Shown here in pieces: positions 35,899-44,443 of a stretch of 64,000 bases of DNA. Position 1 is the stretch's first letter. Each line of letters begins with the position of its first letter. This DNA is from Corynebacterium sp. HMSC08A12 (lineage in GTDB: Bacteria; Actinomycetota; Actinomycetes; Mycobacteriales; Mycobacteriaceae): NCBI RefSeq assembly GCF_001807485.1, contig NZ_KV789168.1:62001-126000 (forward strand), given 5' to 3'. Below the pieces are notes generated by a model. That model was not told the DNA's origin. It saw only the letters and a list, made by a program, of their open reading frames with translations, and made no database searches. A program made the translations under genes and the position numbers.

Positions 35899-36771
35899 CT
35901 AGGCTGGCAGTACCCCGAATGCGAGCAGGGCCATGACCGCCAGGCCCAGCGGGATGCGCCACAGCGCGAACCAGGCAAAGGAGTGGTTGGCAACGAACTT
36001 CAGCAGCCAGGCGATAGACGCATAGCCCACCGCAAAGGCAATTGCGGTGCCCACGAACAACTGGGCGCCCGAGGCGGCCTGTCCGGCGTCGGGGCTAAAG
36101 GCGTCAGGAAGCGAAAAAAGCCCCGAGGCCAGCACGGCAGGGATGGCGAGCAGGAAGGAGTAACGGGTGGCGACCTCGCGATCCAGGTTCAAGAACAGGC
36201 CAGCCGAGACCGTGCCGCCGGAGCGGGATACACCCGGGATGAGCGCCAGGCACTGCGCGAAGCCCATGATCACCGAATCGCGCATGGTCAGCTGGTTGAA
36301 GCTGCGCTCGTGGCGGCCCATGCGCTCAGCGAGGATGAAGACGAAGGAGAACAGCACCAGCATCGTGGCAGTGATCCAGAGGTTGCGCAGGTTGTCGCGG
36401 ATCAGGTCCTTGCCCAGGTACCCCAGGACAGCCACGGGCAGGGTACCGACGATGACCATCCAGCCCATCCGGTAGTCGAAGCTCTGGCGGTGAATGCGGC
36501 GGCCGTGCTTTCCGGTGAGGTCGGTGAGCCACTCCCACACGCCCTTGCACCAGGCGCTGGCGATGTTCCATATGTCCTTGGCGAAGAACACCAGCACCGC
36601 CAGCTCTGTGCCCAGCTGGATGACGGCCGTGAACGACGCGCCGGCATCCTCGCCCCACAACAGGGTGGAGAAGATGCGCAGGTGGCCGGACGAAGACACA
36701 GGTAGGAACTCCGTCAGACCCTGGATAAGCGACAGAATGATCGTCTGTGCCCAAGTCATATCTGTAGTCAT
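35899..36771 (-). CDS. uppP: Undecaprenyl-diphosphatase UppP
   Basis: A 290-residue membrane phosphatase that recycles undecaprenyl pyrophosphate to the monophosphate carrier used for cell-wall synthesis; overproduction gives bacitracin resistance. The two conserved regions are present: [11 protein letters not shown] (about 22-32) and PGVSRSGGT (near 185-193), which build the active site. About eight transmembrane helices are seen. The frame extends upstream but the ATG at 36771 (MTTDMTW) is preferred; 36759 is an alternative. It is transcribed with mshC and divergent from a lipoprotein gene. Confidence 0.95.
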   Translation of the reverse strand: MTTDMTWAQTIILSLIQGLTEFLPVSSSGHLRIFSTLLWGEDAGASFTAVIQLGTELAVLVFFAKDIWNIASAWCKGVWEWLTDLTGKHGRRIHRQSFDYRMGWMVIVGTLPVAVLGYLGKDLIRDNLRNLWITATMLVLFSFVFILAERMGRHERSFNQLTMRDSVIMGFAQCLALIPGVSRSGGTVSAGLFLNLDREVATRYSFLLAIPAVLASGLFSLPDAFSPDAGQAASGAQLFVGTAIAFAVGYASIAWLLKFVANHSFAWFALWRIPLGLAVMALLAFGVLPA

Positions 36772-36847
36772 GGGGATTGAGCCTAGTCCTTCTCCCCCGT
36801 CGTGAAAGAGTGACGTGGCCGGGCTGGTAGCGTTAGAAGTTGTGAAT

Positions 36848-37963
36848 GTGCACGTCAATCGCTTTAGCCGAACCCTCTGCGTGACCGCCGCTGCCGCCCT
36901 GGCCCTGGGGTCACTTTCCGCCTGTGGATCCGAAGAGCCGGAAGAAAACGCGCCCGTTGCGGGTGAGCCCGCGCAGCCGCAGGATTCCCCCGATGATTCG
37001 TCCGGTCTGGGCGAGCAGATCGAGCTGGGGGAATCCACCCTGGGAGCCGCGCGCGTGGGCCTTTCTGCCGACGAGAACGCGCCGGGAGCGAACCTGGTTG
37101 CGGTGCTTACGAAGGGCAAGGTGCACTTTATTGACGCCACCAGTCCCAAGGACGAGCCGAGCCAGGTAGATGTCGACGATTCCTGCGACAACATCTCCAC
37201 TACCGCGACGGGCGTGGCGGTGGCCTGCCAGGACAAGGCCATCGAACTGGGCCCGGACGGCAAGGAGACCCGCAGCCTGGACGTGGACGGCAAGGTGACC
37301 ACCGTGACCTTCCTGGAAAACGGCAAGGCCGTGCTGGGCAAGGCGGGCGAGGACAAGGCGCGCTTCTACGACAAGGACGGCAACGAGACCGGCGATGCGA
37401 TCGTGAGCCGGAGCCTAGACGAGGCGGTGTTGGTCAAGCCGCACGGCCGCGGACAGCGCGCTGCGCTGATCGACCGGGGGCAGACCAGTATCAACGACGT
37501 GGACGTGGACGATGGTTCTCTGAACGCCTCCCTGCGCATCGGCCAGGGCGTGGGCCAGGTGGCCACCGGGCGCGGCGACGACGGCGTGGTGGTTGCCAGC
37601 GACGCGCGTCAGGATCAGATGCTTATTTACACCATGAACGACGTCGTACGCCTGCACCAGGCGATCCCCACGAAGGCCTCCCCGTGGGGCGTGGCGTGGG
37701 ATGCGAAGCGCCAGCTGGCCTGGGTGAGCTCGGCCGGGGAAAGCAAGCTGACGTCCTTCCTCATCGACAGCGGCGCGCCTGTGAAGGTTGCCGAGGTCGA
37801 GGCTCCGAGCAAGGTGCGCGAGGTTTTGGACGCCGCCAATGGTGCGTTGGTGCTGGTCACAGAGGACGGAAAGGTCAGTGTGTACAGCGCGCAGAGCGTG
37901 GACGACGCGGTGCAGGATAAGCAGACTACGCCGGAAGACGAGTACCCGGCGGAGAAGGAATAA
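36848..37963 (+). CDS. Secreted lipoprotein with beta-propeller-like repeats
   Basis: A 371-residue protein with a lipoprotein signal: basic start, hydrophobic stretch and the lipobox LSAC with cysteine at residue 26. An acidic, proline-rich spacer follows. The remainder shows repeated blade-like strand blocks (for example [39 protein letters not shown]) separated by about 45 residues, resembling YncE/WD40-like propellers. The start GTG at 36848 has AGAAG eight bases upstream; earlier GTGs at 36842 and 36815 are possible. It precedes pyrD by 13 bases and may be cotranscribed. The role is unknown. Confidence 0.75.
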   Translation: MHVNRFSRTLCVTAAAALALGSLSACGSEEPEENAPVAGEPAQPQDSPDDSSGLGEQIELGESTLGAARVGLSADENAPGANLVAVLTKGKVHFIDATSPKDEPSQVDVDDSCDNISTTATGVAVACQDKAIELGPDGKETRSLDVDGKVTTVTFLENGKAVLGKAGEDKARFYDKDGNETGDAIVSRSLDEAVLVKPHGRGQRAALIDRGQTSINDVDVDDGSLNASLRIGQGVGQVATGRGDDGVVVASDARQDQMLIYTMNDVVRLHQAIPTKASPWGVAWDAKRQLAWVSSAGESKLTSFLIDSGAPVKVAEVEAPSKVREVLDAANGALVLVTEDGKVSVYSAQSVDDAVQDKQTTPEDEYPAEKE

Positions 37964-37976
37964 AAGGGGATCAGAA

Positions 37977-39080
37977 ATGCTAAAGAAGATTCGCCACGGC
38001 GCCTACCAGGTGGCGCTGAAGGGAATGTTTACCCTGCGCCCGGAGCGCATCCACGGGCTGATTTCCCGCGGGCTGCAGCAGGTTGCGGACTCCAGGGCGG
38101 CCCTGTCCGCGATGGACGGCGCGCTGGCAGTGCACGATGACGCGCTGAGCCAGCAGATCGCCGGGCTCACCTTCCCGCGCCCGCTCGGCCTGGCCGCGGG
38201 CTTCGACAAGGATGCCAAGGAGGTCGACGCCTGGGGCCCGCTGGGCTTCGGCTTCGCGGAGATCGGCACCGTCACCGCCCTAGCGCAGCCGGGCAACCCC
38301 ACCCCGCGCTTGTTCCGCCTGCCGCAGGACAAGGCCATCCTCAACCGTATGGGCTTCAACAATGAGGGGTCGCGTGCGGCGGCGATGCGCTTGGCGAAGC
38401 GCAGCACGGACATCCCGGTGGGCGCGAACCTCGGTAAGTCCAAGCTGGTGGCCGCTGAGATTGCCGATCGCGACTACCGCGAGTCCGCCAAGGCCATCGG
38501 CGGGGTGGCCGACTACCTGGTTATCAACGTCTCCTCCCCCAACACCCCGGGGTTGCGCGACCTGCAGGCGGTGGAATCCCTACGCCCGATCATCCGCGCG
38601 GTGCAGGAGGAAAGCACCCGCCCGCTGTTCGTGAAGATCGCCCCGGACCTGAGCGATGAGGACATTGACAAGGTCTGCGACCTGGCTATCGAGATGGGAG
38701 TGACGGGCCTGATCGCCACGAACACCACCATCAGCCGCGAGGGCCTGAAGACCCCGGCACACGAGGTGGAGGCCATGGGCGCGGGCGGAATTTCCGGCGC
38801 CCCGGTGGCAGCCCGCGCGCTGGAGGTGCTGCGCCGCCTGGCGGCCCGCGCCGACGGGAAGCTGGTTTTGATCGGCGTGGGCGGAATCGACTCCCCGCGG
38901 GCCGCGTGGGAGCGCATCGCCGCTGGTGCCAGCCTGATCCAGGGCTACACACCGTTCATCTACGGCGGCCCGGATTGGATCCGCGAGATCCACCAGGGTC
39001 TGTCCGCACAGCTGAAAGCCCACGGCCTGGAGAACATCTCGCAGGCCGTGGGCAGCGGGTTGCCGTGGGTGGAGAACTAG
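37977..39080 (+). CDS. pyrD: Dihydroorotate dehydrogenase, class 2
   Basis: A 367-residue membrane-associated, quinone-reducing FMN enzyme that oxidises dihydroorotate to orotate in pyrimidine synthesis. The N-terminal amphipathic helices (LKKIRHGAYQVALKGMFTLRPE) attach to the membrane. The class-2 catalytic serine lies in the NVSSPNTPGLRDLQ motif, and GFNNEG and GVGGIDS bind FMN. Position after the lipoprotein suggests one transcript. The end overlaps the convergent PEBP gene by 4 bases. Confidence 0.96.
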   Translation: MLKKIRHGAYQVALKGMFTLRPERIHGLISRGLQQVADSRAALSAMDGALAVHDDALSQQIAGLTFPRPLGLAAGFDKDAKEVDAWGPLGFGFAEIGTVTALAQPGNPTPRLFRLPQDKAILNRMGFNNEGSRAAAMRLAKRSTDIPVGANLGKSKLVAAEIADRDYRESAKAIGGVADYLVINVSSPNTPGLRDLQAVESLRPIIRAVQEESTRPLFVKIAPDLSDEDIDKVCDLAIEMGVTGLIATNTTISREGLKTPAHEVEAMGAGGISGAPVAARALEVLRRLAARADGKLVLIGVGGIDSPRAAWERIAAGASLIQGYTPFIYGGPDWIREIHQGLSAQLKAHGLENISQAVGSGLPWVEN

Positions 39081-39634
39081 TTCTCGGCCCAACCCCAGAG
39101 GATGCCGCGGGCGGTGGCCTTGAAGTTCAGGTTAAAGCCTAGGACGGTCGGGGTCTGGCGGTCGTCGATGTCCAGCTCCTCGCCCACCGCGTGGACGGCG
39201 AACAGGTAGCGGTGCGGACCGTGGCCGGCCGGCGGGTTGGCGCCGTAGTAGCCCCAGGAACGGCTGTCGCCACGTAGCGCCACTGCCCCTTCGGGCAGGC
39301 CGCTCAAGTCCTCGTTGCCAGCACCGAGAGGCAGGGAGGTTACGTCCGCCGGAATGTTAAAGACGGCCCAGTGCCAAAAGCCGCTGGCCGTAGGGGCGTC
39401 CGGATCAAAACAGGTAACCGCGTAAGTCTTCGTGCCCTCCGGGCCTTTAGACCAGCTCAGCTGGGGCGAGACGTCGTTGCCTCCCAGCTGATCCTCGGGC
39501 AGGCGATCGCCGTCGGCGAAGGTCTCGCTGGTGACCTCCAGTGCGGGCAGGTCCGTCAGCGGCGCGTACGGATCCGGGCCGGGGAAACGGTCATCGATGT
39601 AAGTGGGCTGGTGCTGTGCATTGTTTTCGGACAT
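39077..39634 (-). CDS. PEBP / YbhB-YbcL family protein
   Basis: A 185-residue phosphatidylethanolamine-binding-protein-like (RKIP) protein. The bacterial core motifs are clear: PQLSWSKGPEGTKTYAVTCFDPDAPT, FWHWAVFNIP, and GYYGANPPAGHGPHRYLFAVHAV, which line the ligand pocket. There is no signal peptide. Bacterial members are of unknown physiological role. It is monocistronic and convergent with pyrD. Confidence 0.92.
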   Translation of the reverse strand: MSENNAQHQPTYIDDRFPGPDPYAPLTDLPALEVTSETFADGDRLPEDQLGGNDVSPQLSWSKGPEGTKTYAVTCFDPDAPTASGFWHWAVFNIPADVTSLPLGAGNEDLSGLPEGAVALRGDSRSWGYYGANPPAGHGPHRYLFAVHAVGEELDIDDRQTPTVLGFNLNFKATARGILWGWAEN

Positions 39635-39714
39635 AGCACCACGCTAGTCAAAGCTTTCGACGAGCGCACTAAAGTGCTTATCCATATACAAGTAACTCCC
39701 TGTGACCTGCGTAT

Positions 39715-39743
39715 TTGTGTAAATCACTGGCTTGGCATTAAAG
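39715..39743 (+). promoter_or_regulatory. Possible tRNA-Leu promoter
   Basis: TTGTGT (39715-39720) and TTAAAG (39738-39743) have a 17-base spacer and lie about 40 bases before the mature tRNA 5' end, a reasonable arrangement for a primary-sigma promoter with a short 5' leader. Both hexamers deviate from consensus. Confidence 0.3.
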
Positions 39744-39785
39744 TGACGGGAGTTGCCACCACTTCTCGTGGTGTGCGCAACCCAA

Positions 39786-39871
39786 GTCCGGGTGGCGGAA
39801 TGGCAGACGCGCTAGCTTGAGGTGCTAGTGTCCTATTAACGGACGTGGGGGTTCAAGTCCCCCTCCGGACA
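39786..39871 (+). tRNA. tRNA-Leu (GAG anticodon)
   Basis: An 86-base class II tRNA. Acceptor arms are GTCCGGG and TCCGGAC (one G-U pair), the discriminator is A at 39871, the anticodon stem CTAGC/GCTAG encloses the loop TTGAGGT with GAG at 39819-39821, a long variable arm follows, and the T arm GGGGG-TTCAAGT-CCCCC is perfect. CCA is not encoded. It reads CUC and CUU leucine codons. Confidence 0.95.
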
Positions 39872-39875
39872 CAAC

Positions 39876-40583
39876 ATGAAAATCCCACGCTTTGTAGGCC
39901 ACGCCTTTAGCGCGTGGTGGGGGCTAAAGCTGCGGTACCGCTTCCTAAGCGTCCTCGTGCCCATCCTGCTGGTCGCTTTCGTCTACTTCGTCCCGAAACC
40001 CGCGGTCGAGGATATTCGCACCTGGGTGGCCTCCACGGGCGCGTGGGCGCCGTTGACTTTTGTGGTGCTGTTGGTCGCCTTCACCCAGCTGCCGCTCCCC
40101 CGCACCATCTGGACCATTGCTGCAGGAGTGATGTTCGGGTCCCTGTGGGGTTCAGTGCTGGCGCTGGTGGGCGTGGGCGCCTCTGCCGCGCTGTCGCTGA
40201 TCCTGGTGCATGCCGTCGGTGGCAAGTGGGTGGAAAAGAAGACCCGCGATGCCCAGCGCATCCAGTTTCTGCAGGAAAGGATCGCCGAGCGTGGCTGGAT
40301 TGCCGTGCTGGGGCTGCGCATGGTTCCGGCCATACCCTTTTCGCTGCTGAACTACGCCTGTGGGCTGAGCCGCATCCCGTTTGTGCCCTATGTGCTGGCC
40401 ACAATCGTGGGTTCCGCGCCGAACACCATCGCCACGGCCATGGCCTCCGACGCGCTCGCAACGGGCGGTCAGCCGTGGATCTTGCTACTCAGCGTTGTGG
40501 TGGTGTGCACCGGATTCGCGCTCGCCGCGAACGAGATTCGACTCTGGCGCCAGCTGCGCAAAGCCAATGAAGTAGGTTTATAA
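39876..40583 (+). CDS. TVP38/TMEM64 (DedA-like) membrane protein
   Basis: A 235-residue integral membrane protein of the SNARE-associated/VTT family with about six helices and the hallmark segments [22 protein letters not shown] and [21 protein letters not shown] proteins act as lipid scramblases or transporters in other organisms; the role in corynebacteria is not established. The ATG is only five bases after the tRNA-Leu end and no Shine-Dalgarno sequence fits upstream. Translation may therefore be leaderless after tRNA processing or start inefficiently. The following gene starts 2 bases after the stop, so they are an operon. Confidence 0.85.
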   Translation: MKIPRFVGHAFSAWWGLKLRYRFLSVLVPILLVAFVYFVPKPAVEDIRTWVASTGAWAPLTFVVLLVAFTQLPLPRTIWTIAAGVMFGSLWGSVLALVGVGASAALSLILVHAVGGKWVEKKTRDAQRIQFLQERIAERGWIAVLGLRMVPAIPFSLLNYACGLSRIPFVPYVLATIVGSAPNTIATAMASDALATGGQPWILLLSVVVVCTGFALAANEIRLWRQLRKANEVGL

Positions 40584-40585
40584 AC

Positions 40586-41206
40586 ATGTTTGCCGTGTAT
40601 GCCGCCTATCGGGGCCGTTCGCAACGCCGTGGAGAGTACGTCCGCGACGTCGCGGCGGCGCTGGAGCGATCCTCGATGGTCGAGTCCGTGGAGATGAAGG
40701 GCATCGAGGACTTCGTCTGCATCGCGCCAGGCCCCGACGAGGCCGGCGGTCTGGTGATGTCTTTGCTGCAGGCGGGTGACTTCGCGCTCGGCATTGGCTC
40801 GGTGGTTGCGGAGGTTGATGGTGACGCCCCGTCGTCCGTGGAAGAGACCATCGGTGCAGCCACCCGTGCGGTGACCCGCTCGCAGCGTGCGGGTGCGGTA
40901 TCGGTGCGGATTGAAAAGCCAGGCCCGGGCGGTGTGATCGCCCCAGGGCGGGCGGCCGAAGTTGCTCAGGACATCGCGGCGGCCTTCACCCTGCTGGCCC
41001 ACGTGCTGGCGCGGCGCACAAAGGAGGGCCGCGAGGCCACTGCCCTGCTGCGCGCTGGGCACTTGCAGGCCGAGGCGGCGGAGATTGTGGGCATCAGCAA
41101 GCAGGCGATGAGCCAGCGGCTGGCCGCAGCGGGCTGGCATGCGGAGCAGGCCGGCTGGACCCTGGCCGTGCACATGCTGGCCAGGGCGGACGAGCTAAAG
41201 AACTAG
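40586..41206 (+). CDS. HTH-containing hypothetical protein
   Basis: A 206-residue protein with no signal peptide. The C-terminal 60 residues have the outline of a helix-turn-helix (QAEAAEIVGISKQAMSQRLAAAGWHAE). The N-terminal 130 residues form an alpha/beta region of unknown fold beginning MFAVYAAYRGRSQRRGEYVRDVAAALE, with resemblance to SatD-type regulatory proteins that I cannot confirm. It is two bases behind the TVP38-family gene and converges on the SPFH gene with a 4-base overlap. A transcriptional regulator is the best guess. Confidence 0.6.
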   Translation: MFAVYAAYRGRSQRRGEYVRDVAAALERSSMVESVEMKGIEDFVCIAPGPDEAGGLVMSLLQAGDFALGIGSVVAEVDGDAPSSVEETIGAATRAVTRSQRAGAVSVRIEKPGPGGVIAPGRAAEVAQDIAAAFTLLAHVLARRTKEGREATALLRAGHLQAEAAEIVGISKQAMSQRLAAAGWHAEQAGWTLAVHMLARADELKN

Positions 41207-42330
41207 CGTTCGTTGTAGGGATTATCGAGCGCCGCTTCGTCGACGGGCTTGTTCGCCACGGCGTTGGCGGCGGCAACGGCCTCGGCGATCTCGGGTGAGG
41301 AGGCGGTGTTGAACCAATCCTCGGAGCTCGACTCGTTGGCCTGCTCGCGAGTGGCATCGTCCACCGGCTTCGGCTCGTAACGGAATACTCCCTCGTCGTC
41401 CTTCTTGGCCAGGGCCTTGGCGAACTGCTCCAGGGAGTCGCCGAACTGCATTGGGATCATCCAGGTCTTGTTGGCAGAGCCCTTCGCCATCTCCGGCAGC
41501 TTCTCCAGGTACTGGTAGGCCAGCACCTCTGGCGTGACCTGGGCGGACTTGATGGCCGCGTTGACCTTCTGGATGGCCTTGGCCTCACCCTGGGCCTCCA
41601 GGTAGCGGGCAGCGCGGGTACCCTCTGCGCGCAGGATGGCTGCCTGGCGCTCGGCCTCTGCGGCCAGGATGTGCGCGTGCTTTTCACCCTCTGCGGCCAG
41701 GATGCGGGCCTGCTTCTCACCCTCGGCGGTCTTGATGTCCGACTCACGGCGACCCTCGGCGGTAAGAATCATGGCGCGCTTCTCGCGGTCCGCCTTCATC
41801 TGCATCTCCATCGACTGCTGGATGGATGCCGGCGGGTCGATGGCCTTCAGCTCCACGCGGGAGATGCGCAGGCCCCACTTGGTGGTGGCCGCGTCCAACT
41901 CGCCGCGCAGGCGGCGGTTGATGACCTCACGGGAAGTCAGGGTCTCCTCCAGCGTCATACCACCAACCACATCGCGCAGCGTGGCGACGGAAATCTGCTC
42001 CACGCCGACGATGTAGTTGTTCACGCCGTAGATGGCGCGGGCCGGATCGTTGATCTGGAAGGTAACCACCGTATCGATGGCGACGGTCAGGTTATCCTGC
42101 GTGATCACGGCCTGGGGCGGGAAGCTCACGACCTGCTCACGGGTATCGACCTTGTCGCGGATACGGTCGACGAACGGAACGAGGATCGTCAGGCCGCCAG
42201 AAACAGTGCGGGTGTACGTACCCAAGCGTTCGATGACTGCCGCCTCACCCTGCGGGATGAGGGCGACCATCTTGATGATGATCGTCGCAATGATGACCAG
42301 TAAGACCACCAAGAAAATTGTGAAGCTCAT
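41203..42330 (-). CDS. SPFH/band 7 (stomatin-like) membrane protein
   Basis: A 375-residue protein with one N-terminal transmembrane helix (about 4-24), an SPFH/PHB domain (about 25-190) and a long Ala/Glu-rich coiled coil (190-265, with repeated AEGE/RILAAEGEKQA-type heptads). Stomatin-like proteins assemble oligomers that organise membrane microdomains and often partner with NfeD proteins. The next gene upstream encodes an NfeD protein, confirming that pairing. The tail is acidic and low complexity. It overlaps the convergent HTH gene by 4 bases. Confidence 0.92.
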   Translation of the reverse strand: MSFTIFLVVLLVIIATIIIKMVALIPQGEAAVIERLGTYTRTVSGGLTILVPFVDRIRDKVDTREQVVSFPPQAVITQDNLTVAIDTVVTFQINDPARAIYGVNNYIVGVEQISVATLRDVVGGMTLEETLTSREVINRRLRGELDAATTKWGLRISRVELKAIDPPASIQQSMEMQMKADREKRAMILTAEGRRESDIKTAEGEKQARILAAEGEKHAHILAAEAERQAAILRAEGTRAARYLEAQGEAKAIQKVNAAIKSAQVTPEVLAYQYLEKLPEMAKGSANKTWMIPMQFGDSLEQFAKALAKKDDEGVFRYEPKPVDDATREQANESSSEDWFNTASSPEIAEAVAAANAVANKPVDEAALDNPYNER

Positions 42331-42343
42331 GTTTTAAGCCCTT

Positions 42344-42784
42344 CTAATTGTTTCGCCACACGACCGCCGTCGTGCCGTCGATGTCTATCACTTGCACGGA
42401 CTCTCCTTGGGGGTAAGTATCCCCCAAGTTTGCCGAGCGGGCTGACCACAGCTCGCCGGCGATGCGCACCATGCCACCGCTTTGCACATCGTCGGTGACA
42501 GCCTCTACTACCTCAGCGGTCTTGCCGGTCAGCTCGGCGTAGTCAAACGTGCGCGTCGGAGTCGTCTGCAGGAAGCGTTTCCGTAGGATGGGCCGGATCG
42601 CCAGGGTGGTCGCTAGCGAAGCCACGCCGAAAACCACAATCTCCGCCCACACCGGAATATCCGCCAGCGAAACTCCGGCGGTAATCAACGCGGCCGCGCT
42701 GAGCATGAGCAAGGACATGTCCGCTACCAGGAGCTCGCCGAGAGCCAGCACTCCTGCCGCGATTAACCAAATGATCGGACCCAT
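42344..42784 (-). CDS. NfeD-like membrane protein
   Basis: A 146-residue protein with an N-terminal membrane region (three short helices in residues 1-70) and a C-terminal OB-fold domain (SGGMVRIAGELWSARSANLG...YPQGESVQVIDIDGTTAVV). This is the short NfeD form, which works with an SPFH partner encoded 13 bases downstream. Such pairs are proposed to control membrane protein complexes; no protease domain of the long NfeD type is present. Confidence 0.9.
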   Translation of the reverse strand: MGPIIWLIAAGVLALGELLVADMSLLMLSAAALITAGVSLADIPVWAEIVVFGVASLATTLAIRPILRKRFLQTTPTRTFDYAELTGKTAEVVEAVTDDVQSGGMVRIAGELWSARSANLGDTYPQGESVQVIDIDGTTAVVWRNN

Positions 42785-42806
42785 AGTCAGGATCCTAGTT
42801 GGTGGT

Positions 42807-43637
42807 TCAGTATTCCGGCGGGACAGTAACGAAATCGATCAGCCTTTCCACCGCACCGATAAGAGTAGAGTCCAGATCGCGAAAGGTCTTGGCTGCAGCC
42901 GCCACCCGACGCCAACCGTCCTGCGGGGTACCCCAGCCGAGTTCTTGGCACACACCGGTCTTCCAGTCGGTGCCGCGTGGGATCTTCGGCCACTCGCGGA
43001 TGCCCACGCTTTGCGGCTTCACGGCCTCCCAGATGTCTATGTACGGGTGGCCGGTGACCATCACGTGCGGACCTAAGGATGCGGTCAAACGCGCTTCCTT
43101 CGTCCCCTCGACGAGGTGATCCGCAAGCACGCCCACACGGCGGGTCGCGGAGGGCTGGAACTCGGCGAGCCGCTCCGGCAGATTGTCGAGGCCCTCCAGG
43201 TACTCGACGACCACGCCTTCCACGCGCAAGTCATGCCCCCAGACTTGTTCGACGATCGCCGCATCGTGAATGCCCTCCACCCAAATGCGCGAGGGCGCCG
43301 CGACCTTGGCTTGCACGTTTTCCACCCGCCGTGAGCCGGAGTTAGAGGTACGTTGCTTCGGTGGTAGTAACCTGGGATCCACATAGCGAGTCAAGGTAAT
43401 AGGCTTGCCTTCGAGTAGGAATGCGCCTTCGCGGAGTTTGAATAGGCGTGTCTTTCCATAGCGATCCTCCAGGCGAATAAAGTCGCCGTCGGCGGTCTTC
43501 TCCCCACCCACCACGGCGCCGACGAAGTCATCGGCGATGACCTCCACCACCATGCCCAGTTCCGGCGTGACGCGCGGAATGCTGGGTTTCTGGTTGCGGG
43601 AATGACCCTTCATGATGTCACCGTAATTGAAGCTCAT
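42807..43637 (-). CDS. DUF3097-family protein
   Basis: A 276-residue conserved actinobacterial protein. It starts MSFNYGDIMKGHSRNQKP and contains a TOPRIM-like stretch (WVEGIHDAAIVEQVWGHDLRVEGVVVEYLEGLDNL), in which Glu and Asp positions resemble the metal-binding residues of primase/topoisomerase domains. No experimental function is known to me. The frame is open upstream but the ATG at 43637 is the family start; it lies 25 bases from the divergent next gene, so both share a very short promoter. Confidence 0.85.
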   Translation of the reverse strand: MSFNYGDIMKGHSRNQKPSIPRVTPELGMVVEVIADDFVGAVVGGEKTADGDFIRLEDRYGKTRLFKLREGAFLLEGKPITLTRYVDPRLLPPKQRTSNSGSRRVENVQAKVAAPSRIWVEGIHDAAIVEQVWGHDLRVEGVVVEYLEGLDNLPERLAEFQPSATRRVGVLADHLVEGTKEARLTASLGPHVMVTGHPYIDIWEAVKPQSVGIREWPKIPRGTDWKTGVCQELGWGTPQDGWRRVAAAAKTFRDLDSTLIGAVERLIDFVTVPPEY

Positions 43638-43662
43638 GGGCAACCAGCTTAGGCTAGGAAAA

Positions 43663-44439
43663 ATGACTGATCCGGTACCGACGTGGCTTGGGGCGCAACT
43701 CTGGTCGCCCGTGCAGAACACCTCCCTGTGGCTGGCCTGGTGGCTGCACGGGCTTATCGGGGCGGATGAAGTAATCGACGCCTTCCACGCCACCCAGGGC
43801 AAGCACCACCGCCTGGAGCCCGACGGCGGCGGACTCGTGGAGATGCTCGGCCAGATCCGCTCCGTGGCGGACGAGGCGACAGTCGGGTTGGACGAACGTC
43901 CCCTGATCCAACTGGCACTCTCCGGCCCCGGCGACGCGACCGTGTTGCCGGTCGGCCCGGAGGGGGCGTCACTAATCCTTGCCGACCGCGACCCCTTGGT
44001 CAGTCACGTGCTTAGCCCTCGTGTTATTGACGCCCACCTGGTCAGCTGGTCGTGGGATCAGGTGGAGGGCCCGGTTCCGCCGCTGCCGGTCTACTCGCCG
44101 GGCGAGGCGGATCAGCTGCTGCGTGAGGCTGCGGATAATGCAACGAGGATGGTGCGGAACGCGGGGCACGTGCCGAGAGGTGGGGCGGCGTTTCAACGCG
44201 CCGAGCTGGCGGTGGGGGCACTGAACGATGCCTTTGGACTGCCCGGGATGCCGCCGGGAGTGCCCAGTCGCGCCGCCAAGCTGATGGCCAGGGCCGATCA
44301 GGTGGCGGCGATTGTGGAGGTCACTAAGCGCTCCGAGGTGGGTGCGAGCCTGGACCCCCATCTAATGCCAATGCTCCGGGCGGTAAGAACCGCCCGGATG
44401 GTGGCTGTGGATTATGCGCAGCGGGAGCTACTGCGTTAG
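43663..44439 (+). CDS. Conserved hypothetical protein
   Basis: A 258-residue soluble protein, no signal peptide or cysteine motif. It is composed mainly of helices with an early WLGAQLWSPVQ... segment and several conserved-looking patches (WLHGLIGADEVIDAF, GLPGMPPGVPSRAAKLMARADQVAAIVE). The frame opens at 43627, but the ATG at 43663, with AGGCTAGGA upstream, is the better start. It is divergent from the DUF3097 gene and convergent with the NlpC/P60 gene (4 bases apart). I do not recognise the family. Confidence 0.65.
   Translation: MTDPVPTWLGAQLWSPVQNTSLWLAWWLHGLIGADEVIDAFHATQGKHHRLEPDGGGLVEMLGQIRSVADEATVGLDERPLIQLALSGPGDATVLPVGPEGASLILADRDPLVSHVLSPRVIDAHLVSWSWDQVEGPVPPLPVYSPGEADQLLREAADNATRMVRNAGHVPRGGAAFQRAELAVGALNDAFGLPGMPPGVPSRAAKLMARADQVAAIVEVTKRSEVGASLDPHLMPMLRAVRTARMVAVDYAQRELLR
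44375..44398. terminator. Perfect 10-bp hairpin downstream of the NlpC/P60 gene
   Basis: TCCGGGCGGT and ACCGCCCGGA enclose AAGA. It lies within the last codons of the convergent hypothetical gene and 46 bases after the NlpC/P60 stop on the minus strand. No T-run follows on either strand, so termination would need a factor or the hairpin alone. It may instead protect a 3' end. Confidence 0.35.
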
Positions 44440-44443
44440 ATCA

